Assembly (NCBI GenBank): GCA_002105175.1
Contig: MCGE01000016.1
Coordinates: 317,501-381,500 of the forward strand
DNA: 64,000 nucleotides
Reading direction: 5' to 3'
From: Absidia repens
Lineage: Eukaryota > Mucoromycota > Mucoromycetes > Mucorales > Cunninghamellaceae
Shown here: positions 1 to 9,750 of the stretch, piece by piece
How the letters are laid out: each line of letters opens with the position of its first letter
Numbering within the stretch: position 1 is the first letter of the stretch
Position numbers and translations under genes: made by a program
The notes under the pieces: generated by a model
What the model saw: only the letters and a program-made list of their open reading frames with translations
Told to the model about the DNA's origin: nothing
Database searches by the model: none

Positions 1-80
1 AATTAAAAATTACATGAAACGAATGAGTACATTTGGTTATCATACATGACGCTTCTGTGAATTGCTATTGTTTGTATTAC

Positions 81-640
81 CAGTCTTTTCTCTTGGTAAA
101 ATCTTGCCCATGTCAGATACAAAGTGAGATAACAAGCGGTAGTTTTTGTATTCATGAAGAGGATCCAAGCCAAGCACATCAAAGGGATCTTCAGTAGGTG
201 GATTGGGTCGGCCACGACGTTGGCGTAATTGATCTTGGTAACGGGCATCATTCAAGTCTTGAGGGTGGTAAATGTCACCAGCATGATGCATCTTTTGATA
301 TCGTTGTCCTACATTCTCTACAGGCTTTGACTTTTCCTCTACAAAATAATGGATCAATATACATTTTCAAAAGATCGCTTTTTTCTTTGTAACTTACTGC
401 TAACAGAGTTTTTAAGTAATAATAAAGTGTCTCGTTCAATACCTACAATGAAGGAACAAAGTGAGTAAATATGTCAACAAAATATAGAATCAAAGCGAAT
501 TTACTTTTTGATGGACGAGATTGTTGATCTTGTTCTTGGCGAATAAAAGTGGTGGAGAAGTAGCGTTGGTGGATAGTCTTCAAGGCGCAGGATTGGCTAA
601 TGGCCAAACGATTAGCAGCAGTTTTCAAGTTGGACAACAT
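81..640 (-). CDS. RSM18: mitochondrial small ribosomal subunit protein bS18m (Rsm18), 3' end cut by window edge
   Basis: Exons read at 505-640 and 81-338; a further GT donor at 80 leads into an intron that runs off the left edge, so the C-terminus is missing. The start is the ATG at 638-640, giving MLSNLKTAANRLAISQS, a basic, Ser/Ala-rich leader that fits a mitochondrial presequence. The second exon carries the S18 hallmark, a Y-[KR]-x-x-x-L-S-x-F run followed by MGKILPREKTG. Family knowledge: S18 binds 16S-type rRNA on the small-subunit platform; here it would act in mitochondrial translation. The missing exon should hold the conserved basic helix after the PREKTG motif. Apart from the lost end nothing looks broken. 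Family call is secure; the joining phase (AAG across the intron) was checked by hand. Confidence 0.85.
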
Positions 641-1071
641 TATAATATGAATAATAGAAGAAAAAAGGTAGGAAAAAAATGACCCCTCCAAGAAAAAAAA
701 AAAACCACAACAAATTTAAATGGCCGCCAGCCTTTTTTTCTGAGCCTGCCGTCACATACTATACACCCCATTTATTATAGGACTGTGCATCTTTAATCTA
801 CCTTAAACAAAAACATTGGAATAAAAATACAAACGACATCATTGCACATTACTGCTATGTCAAAGGTAAATCTTAGTTTTAAGAAAAAAAGAAGTCGAAG
901 TGGAGCAGTGTCAACCCATTAAACTTGGCACTAAAGAAATTGACTCTCCGCCGATTTTTTCTGCTCAGGGAGCCAAAAACCGAACTCTTTTTTCTTTTTG
1001 TTCTTTCTTTCTCACAAAAATCCTCTTTTTCCTTTCTTCTTATTTATTTTTATACACTTATACACATACAT
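641..1071. promoter_or_regulatory. divergent intergenic region between RSM18 and the STIMATE-like gene
   Basis: About 430 bp separate two divergent start codons, so both core promoters must lie here. A-run at 690-705, several T-runs and a CT-rich tract just before the right-hand ATG are visible. No convincing TATA box or known operator was recognised. Confidence 0.4.
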
Positions 1072-2382
1072 ATGGATCACTCATTTCACCCGAAGGATAC
1101 CATATTCGTGGAAGAGGAAGGTGATTCGCAGCAAGGATGTAAACTACTGGATACCTTTGCCATATTTGTTCAACTTTTACTAGCATGTATTGCCTTTTCA
1201 ACACTCATTCTCAAACGACAAAGGGAAAAGCCAAGACGACCACTACGCATATGGTAAAAGCAATAACAATTTCGAAACGCCCATATGTGATCCTTACTCT
1301 CTTACTCACCTTTTTATTATTATTATTATCAATATAGGGCCTTTGATATCAGTAAACAAGTCGTTGGGGGAATAGTGATTCATACGTTGAACTTGATAGT
1401 ATCATACATTTCGGGTTATTCACTTGACGATAGCAGTCCTTCTAATCCTTGTGTCTGGTAAAGAACAAAGACACTTTTTTTTTATATACAATGCAGTATA
1501 TGACCCTGTTTGAACTAATACTTTTGTAGGTACTGGTTGAACATATTTGTGGATACTACCTTGGGAACTGGCATCATATGGGGAATGCTTCACCTGAGCC
1601 AATATGTAGCTAGACATTATGGACTCTCTGGTTTTCAAAGCGGTGTATATGGGACGCCTCCTTTCAAAAAGCAATTGAAACGTTGGGGGAAACAATTAGT
1701 GGTGTATGTATCGTCTTTGGTGGTCATGAAACTGGTTGTGCTACTCCTTTTCAAGATTTGTCCTTGGTTGGAAGATTTTGGTGAATGGGTGCTTGGTTGG
1801 ACTTTGGAAAATTATAAACTCCAAGTAGTTTTTGTCATGTTAATGTAAGTTGTCCTGCTACCCCCCCTCCCACCACAACTCCAAAAAAAAGGTGTATATA
1901 TGCCGACACTCCCGACTTATCATCACATGTTTTATTATAGATTTCCACTAGTTATGAACATTGTACAGTTTTGGATCGTGGATACAATCGTCAAACACAA
2001 TGCATATCATACACCTGTATACTTGGACGAAGCCATGGATGAAGATATCTTGATACCTATTTACGACGACAATGATGATGATGAATCTGATGATGGATCG
2101 TATGATTTTGGACGCAACAACCGTCGTGCTTATAACGACGATGATGCTAATGACAATGATGAACGTTGGCCTCCTCTCCTCTCCACTTTGAATGATGATG
2201 AACAAGATGCAGTCTCTCTGTCCTCCTCGCTCAAACCATTGACTGGGCTTCAAGATTCCGATGCTTACTCGAAAAACGAACAAGATCCAAACCCATGGGC
2301 TAATACGTCTTCGACACGGCACGGAATTTATGATGACGACGGTGATGATGATCACACTCCACCCACCGCACATACTCGATGA
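1072..2382 (+). CDS. STIMATE/TMEM110-family multi-pass membrane protein
   Basis: Exons 1072-1253, 1338-1457, 1530-1844 and 1941-2382 join in phase to 352 codons plus stop. The first exon reads CKLLDTFAIFVQLLLACIAF followed by a short basic loop ending in RPLRIW, the signature opening of the STIMATE family (TMEM110 in animals, a vacuolar-membrane protein in yeasts). Four hydrophobic segments follow: around residues 25-45, 65-85, 105-130 and 150-170, and another near residue 195. The last ~150 residues are a very acidic Asp-rich cytoplasmic tail with no hydrophobic segment. Family knowledge: animal STIMATE is an ER protein promoting STIM1 calcium signalling; fungi lack STIM/ORAI, so the role here is open (ER or vacuolar membrane, inferred). 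The ATG at 1072 is the first in frame, and the homology begins within 25 residues. Confidence 0.82.
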
Positions 2383-3032
2383 ATGGAAGAAGTGGCGGCT
2401 TTTTAGATAGTAATAGCGATAGATGATACTAGGTATAGCTATATCTTCTCTTACTATTGACTTTTTTGTATATTAATTTTTTATGTTTATTTAATAAAAA
2501 GGGTGTTCGATGTTTTGCAATTAATCATTTTTGTCATGTGTGGATATTATAGTATATATGTGGGAATTCTGTAGGTAAAAATAGGGTTCTGTTAGTACGT
2601 TATGGTGGTATTTCATTGTGGGGAATGGAAGCGTCTGTTCCATCTACGCACCGTACGGTACAACAAAATTAGCAGCTCAGTTGCGGAGAGCGGAATGTGA
2701 AATCGAGCATGAGGACAAAAAAAAAAAAAAAAAGCGTCGCTCCCACAATCATCCTTCCTTTTTCTCCTTTCTCTTTTCTCATTCGCTCAAACTTCTTTTT
2801 ATCCATTCAAAACTTTTGCTATTGGCTGGCTGTTTACCCTCCCTGTTTTTTCCAACAAATTAAAAAGCTCTATCAGGTCCAGGTAACGCATAATAATCGA
2901 TCACTGTCTCTTTCACTTTTTATTTTCTTTTGTTTTATCTCGCCTTCTACAAAGAAAACATAAAAGAATACACCATCATCATGTCTCACTCATTATTATT
3001 TAATAGGAATTCAAGAAGTTCTCCTTGCTTCA
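2383..3032. other. 3' flank of STIMATE-like gene and hapB leader
   Basis: Contains an AATAAA-type polyadenylation signal near 2492-2498, an A-run at 2718-2733, and a CT-rich stretch typical of fungal promoters. A candidate 5'-UTR intron of hapB (GTAACG donor at about 2883, AATAG acceptor at about 3006) is possible but unproven. No protein gene is seen. Confidence 0.35.
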
Positions 3033-3067
3033 ATGACGCACTCACAACACGACTCGACTATCCCTGA
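2981..3067 (+). promoter_or_regulatory. candidate upstream ORF overlapping the hapB start
   Basis: An ATG at 2981 opens 28 sense codons that end in TGA at 3065-3067, in a different frame from, and overlapping, the inferred hapB ATG at 3033. If present in the mRNA it would force leaky scanning or repress translation. It is lost if a leader intron ending at 3006 is removed. This is inference only. Confidence 0.3.
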
Positions 3068-3886
3068 CACTTCTCTGGTAAACAAAGAAAATGGCGACAG
3101 ATAGGCTTTAGGAATTTAGAAGTACTGATCATACCATCCTGTGGTTTTTCTCTTTTTTTTTTTTGTTGGGGTGTGTGTTATTTTTAGAATGGGGAACATA
3201 TCAATCAATTCACTCAATCCATGGTAAACCAAAATCCTGTTGTTTTTATTGTTGTTTTTTCTGTTGTTTGATAGGTTTTTGCTAATTTTTTTCCTCTTTA
3301 TGTAGCCAATCAATATGATGGCTGCTGCTGCACAAGCACATTTACCTCATCTTTACAACCACAATCCAGCCACCCATCAAGCTCATTTCAGTAGCGACAA
3401 CAACAACAATAACAACAACAGTAATCACAGCAGTCCTCGCTTGGCTCATCCTCCTATCGCCACGCCTGGCGCAGCAGCACCATCTGCTCCAGCTGCCTCG
3501 ACATCCACAACGTCAACAAGTCACAGTTTGAATGCAAGTCCATTATCCACACCTCCACCACCACCTACATCCACTGCTTCATTGGTGGGCCTTCATCATC
3601 ATCTTTCCCATATACCAGCACCCGCACAACCCGTCCCAGTCGCCACTGCCCCGTCTGAGGAAGAACCGCTGTATGTGAACGCCAAACAATACCATCGTAT
3701 ATTGAAACGTCGCACGGCTCGCCTTCGTCTGGAGGAACTGAATCGCATTGCTCGAAGCCGGAAACCTTACCTACATGAAAGTCGCCACAAGCATGCCATG
3801 CGGCGACCTCGTGGGCCTGGAGGTCGATTTCTTAGTAAGTATATAAATATATGGGGAGGTATTTACTTGTGAATGTGTATGTGTAT

Positions 3887-3947
<61 letters not shown>

Positions 3948-4085
3948 TTATATTAGGATTGCTCATTTATATATATATATATATATTCTTCTGTAGCGTC
4001 AAGTGAAATTGCCGCCCTGGAAAAACAAAAAGATCATGATCCTTCGCATCATGGTCAAGATCAATCAAAAGTACAGTCAGAATAG
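3033..4085 (+). CDS. hapB: CCAAT-binding factor subunit NF-YA / HapB
   Basis: Exons 3033-3077, 3188-3223, 3306-3834 and 3997-4085 give 232 residues. Residues around 140-200 form the full NF-YA core: a subunit-association helix beginning EEPLYVNAKQYHRILKRR, then a linker and a DNA-contacting segment with SRKPYLHESRHKHAMRRPRG. Family knowledge: NF-YA joins the NF-YB/NF-YC histone-fold dimer and reads CCAAT boxes in the nucleus. The region before the core is low complexity: poly-Asn, Pro/Ala/Thr/Ser, and a Gln/His-rich N-terminus. The start is inferred from a short ORF whose two small exons keep phase into the core; a start at the later ATG 3315 would also yield the domain. The third intron carries long GT and AT microsatellites. 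Core identity is certain, the first two exons likely. Confidence 0.9.
3872..3990. repeat. GT and AT microsatellites inside the last hapB intron
   Basis: A (GT)n run of roughly 27 dinucleotides, preceded by imperfect TGTATG units, fills about 3875-3944. A shorter (AT)n run lies at about 3969-3986, just before the acceptor. Length polymorphism between strains is expected. Confidence 0.9.
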
Positions 4086-4322
4086 CTTCTCTTTTATTTT
4101 TTATTTTATTTTACAGGACATGATTCTTCTGTCTTTTTATAGTCAATTAGTAAAACAGTATACAGTATCCCCACCCCCGGTTTCTCTTTCCCCCTATAAA
4201 ATAGCTTGTCTTATCTTCACAATACACTTTCCCATCAATCATATGTTTTTACAATAAAAAATCAGTATATATTTTATTAAAACAATCAATAGGAATCAAA
4301 TTGATTCGAATCAAAACTAGAA

Positions 4323-4356
<34 letters not shown>

Positions 4357-4497
4357 CAGTTGTGGTAGGGGTAAATATGTGGATGATGTTTATATAGGTG
4401 TGTAAAAAGGTCTAAAGAAAGGGGAGTCACTAATACTAATAATATATGGATGAAATAAATAAAATAAAGGGTAAAATAAAAACGATCACGAACAATT
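4086..4497. other. convergent 3' flanks of hapB and the RA-PH gene
   Basis: A 412-bp region between two converging stop codons. It holds an AATAAA at about 4254, a (TG)n microsatellite at about 4325-4354, and AT-rich DNA with no ORF of interest. Confidence 0.6.
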
Positions 4498-7317
4498 CTA
4501 TCCACGGCGATGGTCCGAAGATTGATCTTGATCGAAGTTCAACAAAGGTTTCATTTGGCGTTGCAAGAGAGTCTGTGTGTGGAATCGTTCAGGTGTGTTG
4601 TTCAACTTGAGCAAAGTGTTGTCTGTGTTGTTTCGTGATGTTGTTGACATAGGATTGCCGGAGGAGGAGGTCATGATGGCGTGCGTGTTGGGAAGTGGCA
4701 CATCGTGTTGTTGTTGTTGTTGACGATGTTGCTGCCCACGGTCTTTTCGTCGAATGGATGTATGATGTGATAAGATGCCATCGTCCGCTCTTGATCGGTG
4801 TTGCGTGTGATGACTACTAGAGCTGGTTTCCCGGGTGCTTTTTGACCGAGACATCATATTTCTATTGCTATTGCTACCACTGCTACTATTGTTTTGCATT
4901 GGTTGATGATGGTGATGATGGTGGTGGTGATGCTGGGAAGATGTATTACTGTTGGTTATGGAGGGTGGTGCGGAGGAAGTTGAGGTAGTGGTGATGGTTG
5001 CCGAATGAGTAGCTGTGGCTGATGATGCCGGGGTCATAGGTGGTGCCATGTTGCCTTTGTCCAATAACGAGCCTTTGGAAAACTGTAATTTATCTTCAAT
5101 ATGAATCAAGGTGCTGCTAGTGGTTCCTTCTTCATTTGCTGTGGTGGTAGTGGCGGTCGTCCCATTTGTATCATTGGTGTCGTGTTGATGAGGTTGATGG
5201 TGATGTTCTCTGTTCCGTGTGGTACCATTCCTAGACAATCCCCGAGTCGATGCTTTGCGTTTGATGGTTTCGTCTGTGATTCGGCGGGAGGAGGATTCGC
5301 TACGAGACATACTCCTAGATCGTCCTTCGACGGTGTTGTTGTTGGTATCTTCCGATGAAACGGGTTCCCGTTTGGTGGATTTGTACCGACGGAGACTCGG
5401 ATCACCGCCGCCAGAGGTTGAAGTTGTCGTTGCCGATGTCAAAGCAGCCAATGGATTTTGCACACGTTTTGGATGTTGTTGGTATTGAATAATGCTCTAT
5501 AATTATAATCATTTTTGTTTAGAAGGAAAAGAAAAATAGAATTAATAAACGTATCATTTTTTTTTTTTTTTGGTTGATGAGTTACTAAATATACCATGCA
5601 TGTGTTCTTCTTTTAGACTTACCTTCGCCTGACGAATCCCGAGTACCCAAGTTTCCATGCTAGATTGATTTTCAGCGGTAAACAGGCGCATATAGTCATG
5701 TTCTTTTTCAAAGATGGCAGCGCGATCTTGTGCACGTAACGCAAAGACAAAAGGAGTGGGACAAGTCGTGGATGGTTGAAGTAAGGTGTAAACGTCAAAA
5801 GCGGCTAAATGACAAAGAATGGCGGAGTTGGCACACTACATATATTGCGGTTAAACCAAAAAGACAAACATTTAATATAACACTCCACGGAATCCCGATT
5901 GATTTGTTTTTGTTTTTCTTACCTTGCTATCTTTGGCATGATGGATGGCATGATCCTTGATGAAGCAATATCTCTTTTGCCATTTGCCTTTCTTATATTC
6001 GATATGAAGCCAACCATGAATAGGAGAAGGACGATCACGAATAGAATCCATGGTCAATGTTTCATAGAATCCATACTTCTTGACAAGTAACGCATTATTG
6101 GTATTTTGTTCCCAACAGCCAGTAATATCCATCACAATTTCCCAAAGTCGAAGAGGGCGTTCTAAAAAGGGTAATTAAGAGTGAGTGAATCCATTCCATA
6201 AATATATACATATCATGTAAATTTTTCCTTTTTTTTTTTGTTTACCAACACCATGACTATTAGCAATCTCAAACAAAGTCCAATCACCACTATTATCCAA
6301 AAGATCCTTTCGTTTCAAGTATTGAATTACCATCGCAGTCGTCAACACATTTGTCAATTGCACAGTCTTGTGGGTTTTTGCATCCTCAATAAAAATCCTA
6401 GTTGTCATAGTTTGTGTAGGGGTCACGGTTGTCATTCCTGATGATGTTGATAAAGTTCCATTGGTTGCATCACCATAAGGTTGATTGGAATTCGTCGGTT
6501 GTCTTGTTGAGTCTGCTTTTGTTTCATCCTGTTGATGCGGAGGAGATGGTTCCTATTGAAAAAAGATCACGTCATTATTGATCAAAAGAAAAGAAGGATA
6601 ATGATAATAATAAAAAGGAGATGATCAATACAAGTCAAATATCCATACTATAATTCCCATTCTCCATATTTACCTTAGGTTGTTCATCAGATGAAGGTTC
6701 AGCATCCAAAACAGCCCAAGCCAGCTGCATTGCTTGTTGTAAATCATCTGTTTCATTTTGAGCATCGGAATGAGTGGTGGTAGCAACAGAAGGATTGGTT
6801 GCACAATTGGAAGGAGGAGAAGTGGAAGAAGGCAAGGGGATACAAGGGACTGGCTCGTCAGGAAGTAGCTTTTTTGGAAACTTCCTTGTGCTAGAACTAA
6901 GACTTCTTGCCAAGCCAATTTTCTTTAAAGAAGCGTTGGACGGTTGCTGATCGAGTGTCGCTTTCGACGTAGATGATGGAGTTGAAGGGAATGTAGGGCT
7001 TTGTAATAGGTGTCCAATAATGTCATTGTCATCGTCATCGTCGCTTTCTTGTTGCCGAACTTTGTAGCGCTGACCAGATCGAGAATGATGAGTACCTTGT
7101 GTGTTGGTCATTTGACGTGTTGGATATTGATGTTTGACATTGTCATTGTTGATGGAGTCTTCCATATTAGTACCACTAATGTCCTACATCCCTCCCAAAA
7201 AAAATCATTGAATGAATAAAGGTTTTTATATTTCTTGTATTTCATGTTGCTTACCATGGAGAAGTCCTTGACTTGTTGTTCAAGATTTTGTAATACGTTA
7301 TCAAGATCGCTTGACAT
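4498..7317 (-). CDS. Ras-association plus PH domain adaptor (MRL/Grb7-like RA-PH protein)
   Basis: Exons 7255-7317, 6674-7183, 6246-6552, 5923-6161, 5623-5835 and 4498-5496 join in phase to 776 residues. A short coiled N-terminus (LDNVLQNLEQQVKDF) and an acidic/Ser-rich stretch precede a Ras-association domain at about 242-325, ending in the typical HGVGERPLRLWEIV. A PH domain follows at about 335-445, with its final helix Trp in ENQSSMETWVLGIRQAK. The last ~330 residues are disordered: Arg/Ser, Thr, His and Gln runs, including ten consecutive His. RA directly followed by PH is the tandem of animal Mig10/RIAM/lamellipodin and Grb7/10/14 adaptors, which bind Ras/Rap GTPases and phosphoinositides. 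Inferred role: a Ras effector scaffold at the plasma membrane, perhaps linked to polar growth. No SH2 or EVH1-binding FPPPP motif was seen. Confidence 0.8.
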
Positions 7318-9750
7318 GTAGGCAGAAATATGTATTCAAAAAAAAAAAAAAAAAAAAAAGTGGAGAAAGAAAGAGAATGAATTGGGAAAATTAAAAAAAT
7401 GGAAATTTGAGGAGATGGCAGGGTTTGTGTAACTTAAAAAATAAGTCGGGAATAGATCAAACCAGGCTTTTTCAAGGAGACAAAAAGTTTTATATTATTC
7501 AATATAAAAATAGTCGTGCTATGGATAATGTGTATAAATCGATTCATATTATTGCCATAGTAAAAATAGCTGTCAATTAACTGTATCTCCACGTTTTAAT
7601 AAAAAAAATAACAAATATAACTGCAATATTGGTTTCTTTGCTACCATTTCACATTCCCTTCTGACGTACCAGCATTTCTGACTTTAAATAGTACCTCTTT
7701 TTATCGTTTTCAAAGTGGTTTTCAATATCATGAAACACATGTTCTTTCAGTCGGGTTTGATACATGAATCGACGACTGGGTCATACTAAAGGACACTTCA
7801 AATCGGGTAATTGGCATATCATTGTTCAGCTATAGGTTTAGAAATTTTTGCGCGAACATTTATGTTTCTTTGTTTTTAAGTACAAGTCAATATAGGTCGT
7901 GGTTTCAGTGATGAAGACACAGCACAAGCATGTCGATCTGTTATTTTTCTCAAATCCGGTGCTTGACAACAGCCAACAGCATTCAATTTACTTCCCAAAC
8001 AATATCTCTTTGAATCTGATTTTAGCATGGTGCGGAATTTAAAGTATTTGGGTATTGGGTTTTTCAGGTCCCCCAAAAAAAATGCGGTGGTTGAACTTTC
8101 TGATTTAGTTTCCTATATACAAGGCTGTATTCCATATTGATTGGTTATGTTCATATTAATCAAAAAAAAAAATTTTTTTTACAAAAAAACTATAAAAGAG
8201 GACCATCCCCAGTACCCTACATTTTTTCTTTAGTGACCGTACTCTACAGGATCTGTATACAGTACATTACCGTTCTACGTTTTTCAAACTAGACACATTT
8301 ATCAAGCTAGTAGATGATCTTTAGCAGACTTTCCTATGAGTGAAGTGTATTATAGATGACTCTCAGGGTTGACTATGATAGTTGATGATCTCGCCTGTCC
8401 GTTATTCCAAGGACATGGCACGGAAAGAGCTGCAGTCTGATAGCCTTTTATCAAAATAAAAATGAAAAAGAACTCGTGGCTTATGATGAAGTCACAAAAT
8501 TAGTCCTTTCCGTGTGGTTTTAAACTCAGTGTGTTAGTCTCCTTTATCGCCAGTCTCCATCATGTGTGATAATACTGACGGGGGGTTAATTTTTCAACAA
8601 AAAGCTGTCTGCCTCATTTAATTATTCCAACGTTATTCATCAGGTACTGTTTTATTTGATCTCCGCTCATTTTCGGCGTCATTTAACTTGGCTCCGAATT
8701 GTTAATCCTCATCTTGTAAGGAAAAAGAAAGGATACATAAATTTGACTCATGCATGAGTGGTTTTAAAAAGAACAGGCGCTTTTAATAATTATGATGACT
8801 GCTTTGTTATGGCCAGTCGGATAGAAGGTAAGCGAGGGAAACGCCGTAGTACCAAAAAAGGCAATGTATTTGATAAGAAAACGATTGATGAGATATGCTC
8901 ACATAAAAAAATAGGAAAAGGATGATCATCAAATAGCATCTATGCTCCCTGAGATGAGATACATAAAGTACCTGGTAACCAGCATTATCATATGTAAAGA
9001 GTTTAAGGTACCGTGCAGTATTGCACGATACGATATGAATACTGGCATACTTTAATCGACCCGATCGTTACATATGTATGTGTCCCGGCAAACACTGCGG
9101 GCAAAAAAAAAAAGTTGATATGATATCAGTTGTATTTTATAAAAGGAGATATGATAAGAAGTCGAATTTGACACTTTTATATTGAGGTGTTTACTTTCGG
9201 AGTTGGCCGGGAAAATTTTATTCGTTTGATTTTTACTTGCTGTAGTCCATTAAAAGGACATTAATGAATATATAAAATAAAAATATACCATTGGCGAAAG
9301 ATACGGGGATGTACTGGAGGGTGCATTTAACCTGTCACATGCCTTTTGGTGGGTTTTCAGTGAAGCATGAAAACGAGGGATAGCGGTGTTTAAACTATAT
9401 AATAAAAATCTCAAAAGGTAGATGATATTTATATGGGACATTTTCGTTTTCTCTCTATTTGCCATTTCTATTGCTTTATTATTACTCATTTTGTTGTTTT
9501 TATCTTGTACTCCCTTATCATCACTATCATAGCCTATAAACGTGTTGAAACCGATTCGAGTTCCTGTTTATTCAGTCTCGTTCCAAAAAAGGGATAATCA
9601 GCTTCTCTCTCTGTCTCTCTCTCTCTCTGTCTCTCTCTTTTTTTTTTTTTTTGATTCCTATTTTTTTTTTTTTTTTGATTCCTATTTTTTTTTTCCTACA
9701 CTTGACTGTTATTTCATTATTGCTTACAAGAAAAGAATTTGGCATTCTTT
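7318..9750. other. 2.4-kb intergenic region without a recognised gene
   Basis: AT-rich divergent region between the RA-PH gene and the GATA factor gene. It has A/T homopolymers, a TATAAAAG at about 8190, and short ORFs with no family resemblance (for example a 66-codon minus-strand frame at 7876-8076). Part of it must be the two promoters. No copy of the dispersed repeat described elsewhere was found here. Confidence 0.5.
9601..9697 (+). repeat. pyrimidine tract with tandem T-run/GATTCCTA units
   Basis: A (CT)n segment is followed by three tandem copies of a T-run plus GATTCCTA (the third imperfect), about 23 bp per unit. It ends about 50 bp before the GATA factor start codon. CT-rich stretches commonly lie near fungal transcription starts. 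Confidence 0.7.

Noticed and set aside
1948..2373. A 141-codon minus-strand frame opposite the STIMATE-like gene's last exon.
   Set aside because: It is the antisense shadow of an Asp-rich coding tail; the plus-strand frame is supported by splice phase and homology.
4288..4318. GATTCGAATC resembling a tRNA B box.
   Set aside because: It is a short palindrome with no A box, acceptor stem or anticodon arm at the right distance.
7876..8076. A 66-codon minus-strand frame with several Cys residues.
   Set aside because: No recognisable motif, no neighbouring exon with matching phase, and a length expected by chance.
8380..8450. A box C/D snoRNA-like arrangement (TTGATGA ... CTGA).
   Set aside because: The first box departs from the consensus and the flanks do not form the terminal stem; such words are frequent in AT-rich DNA.
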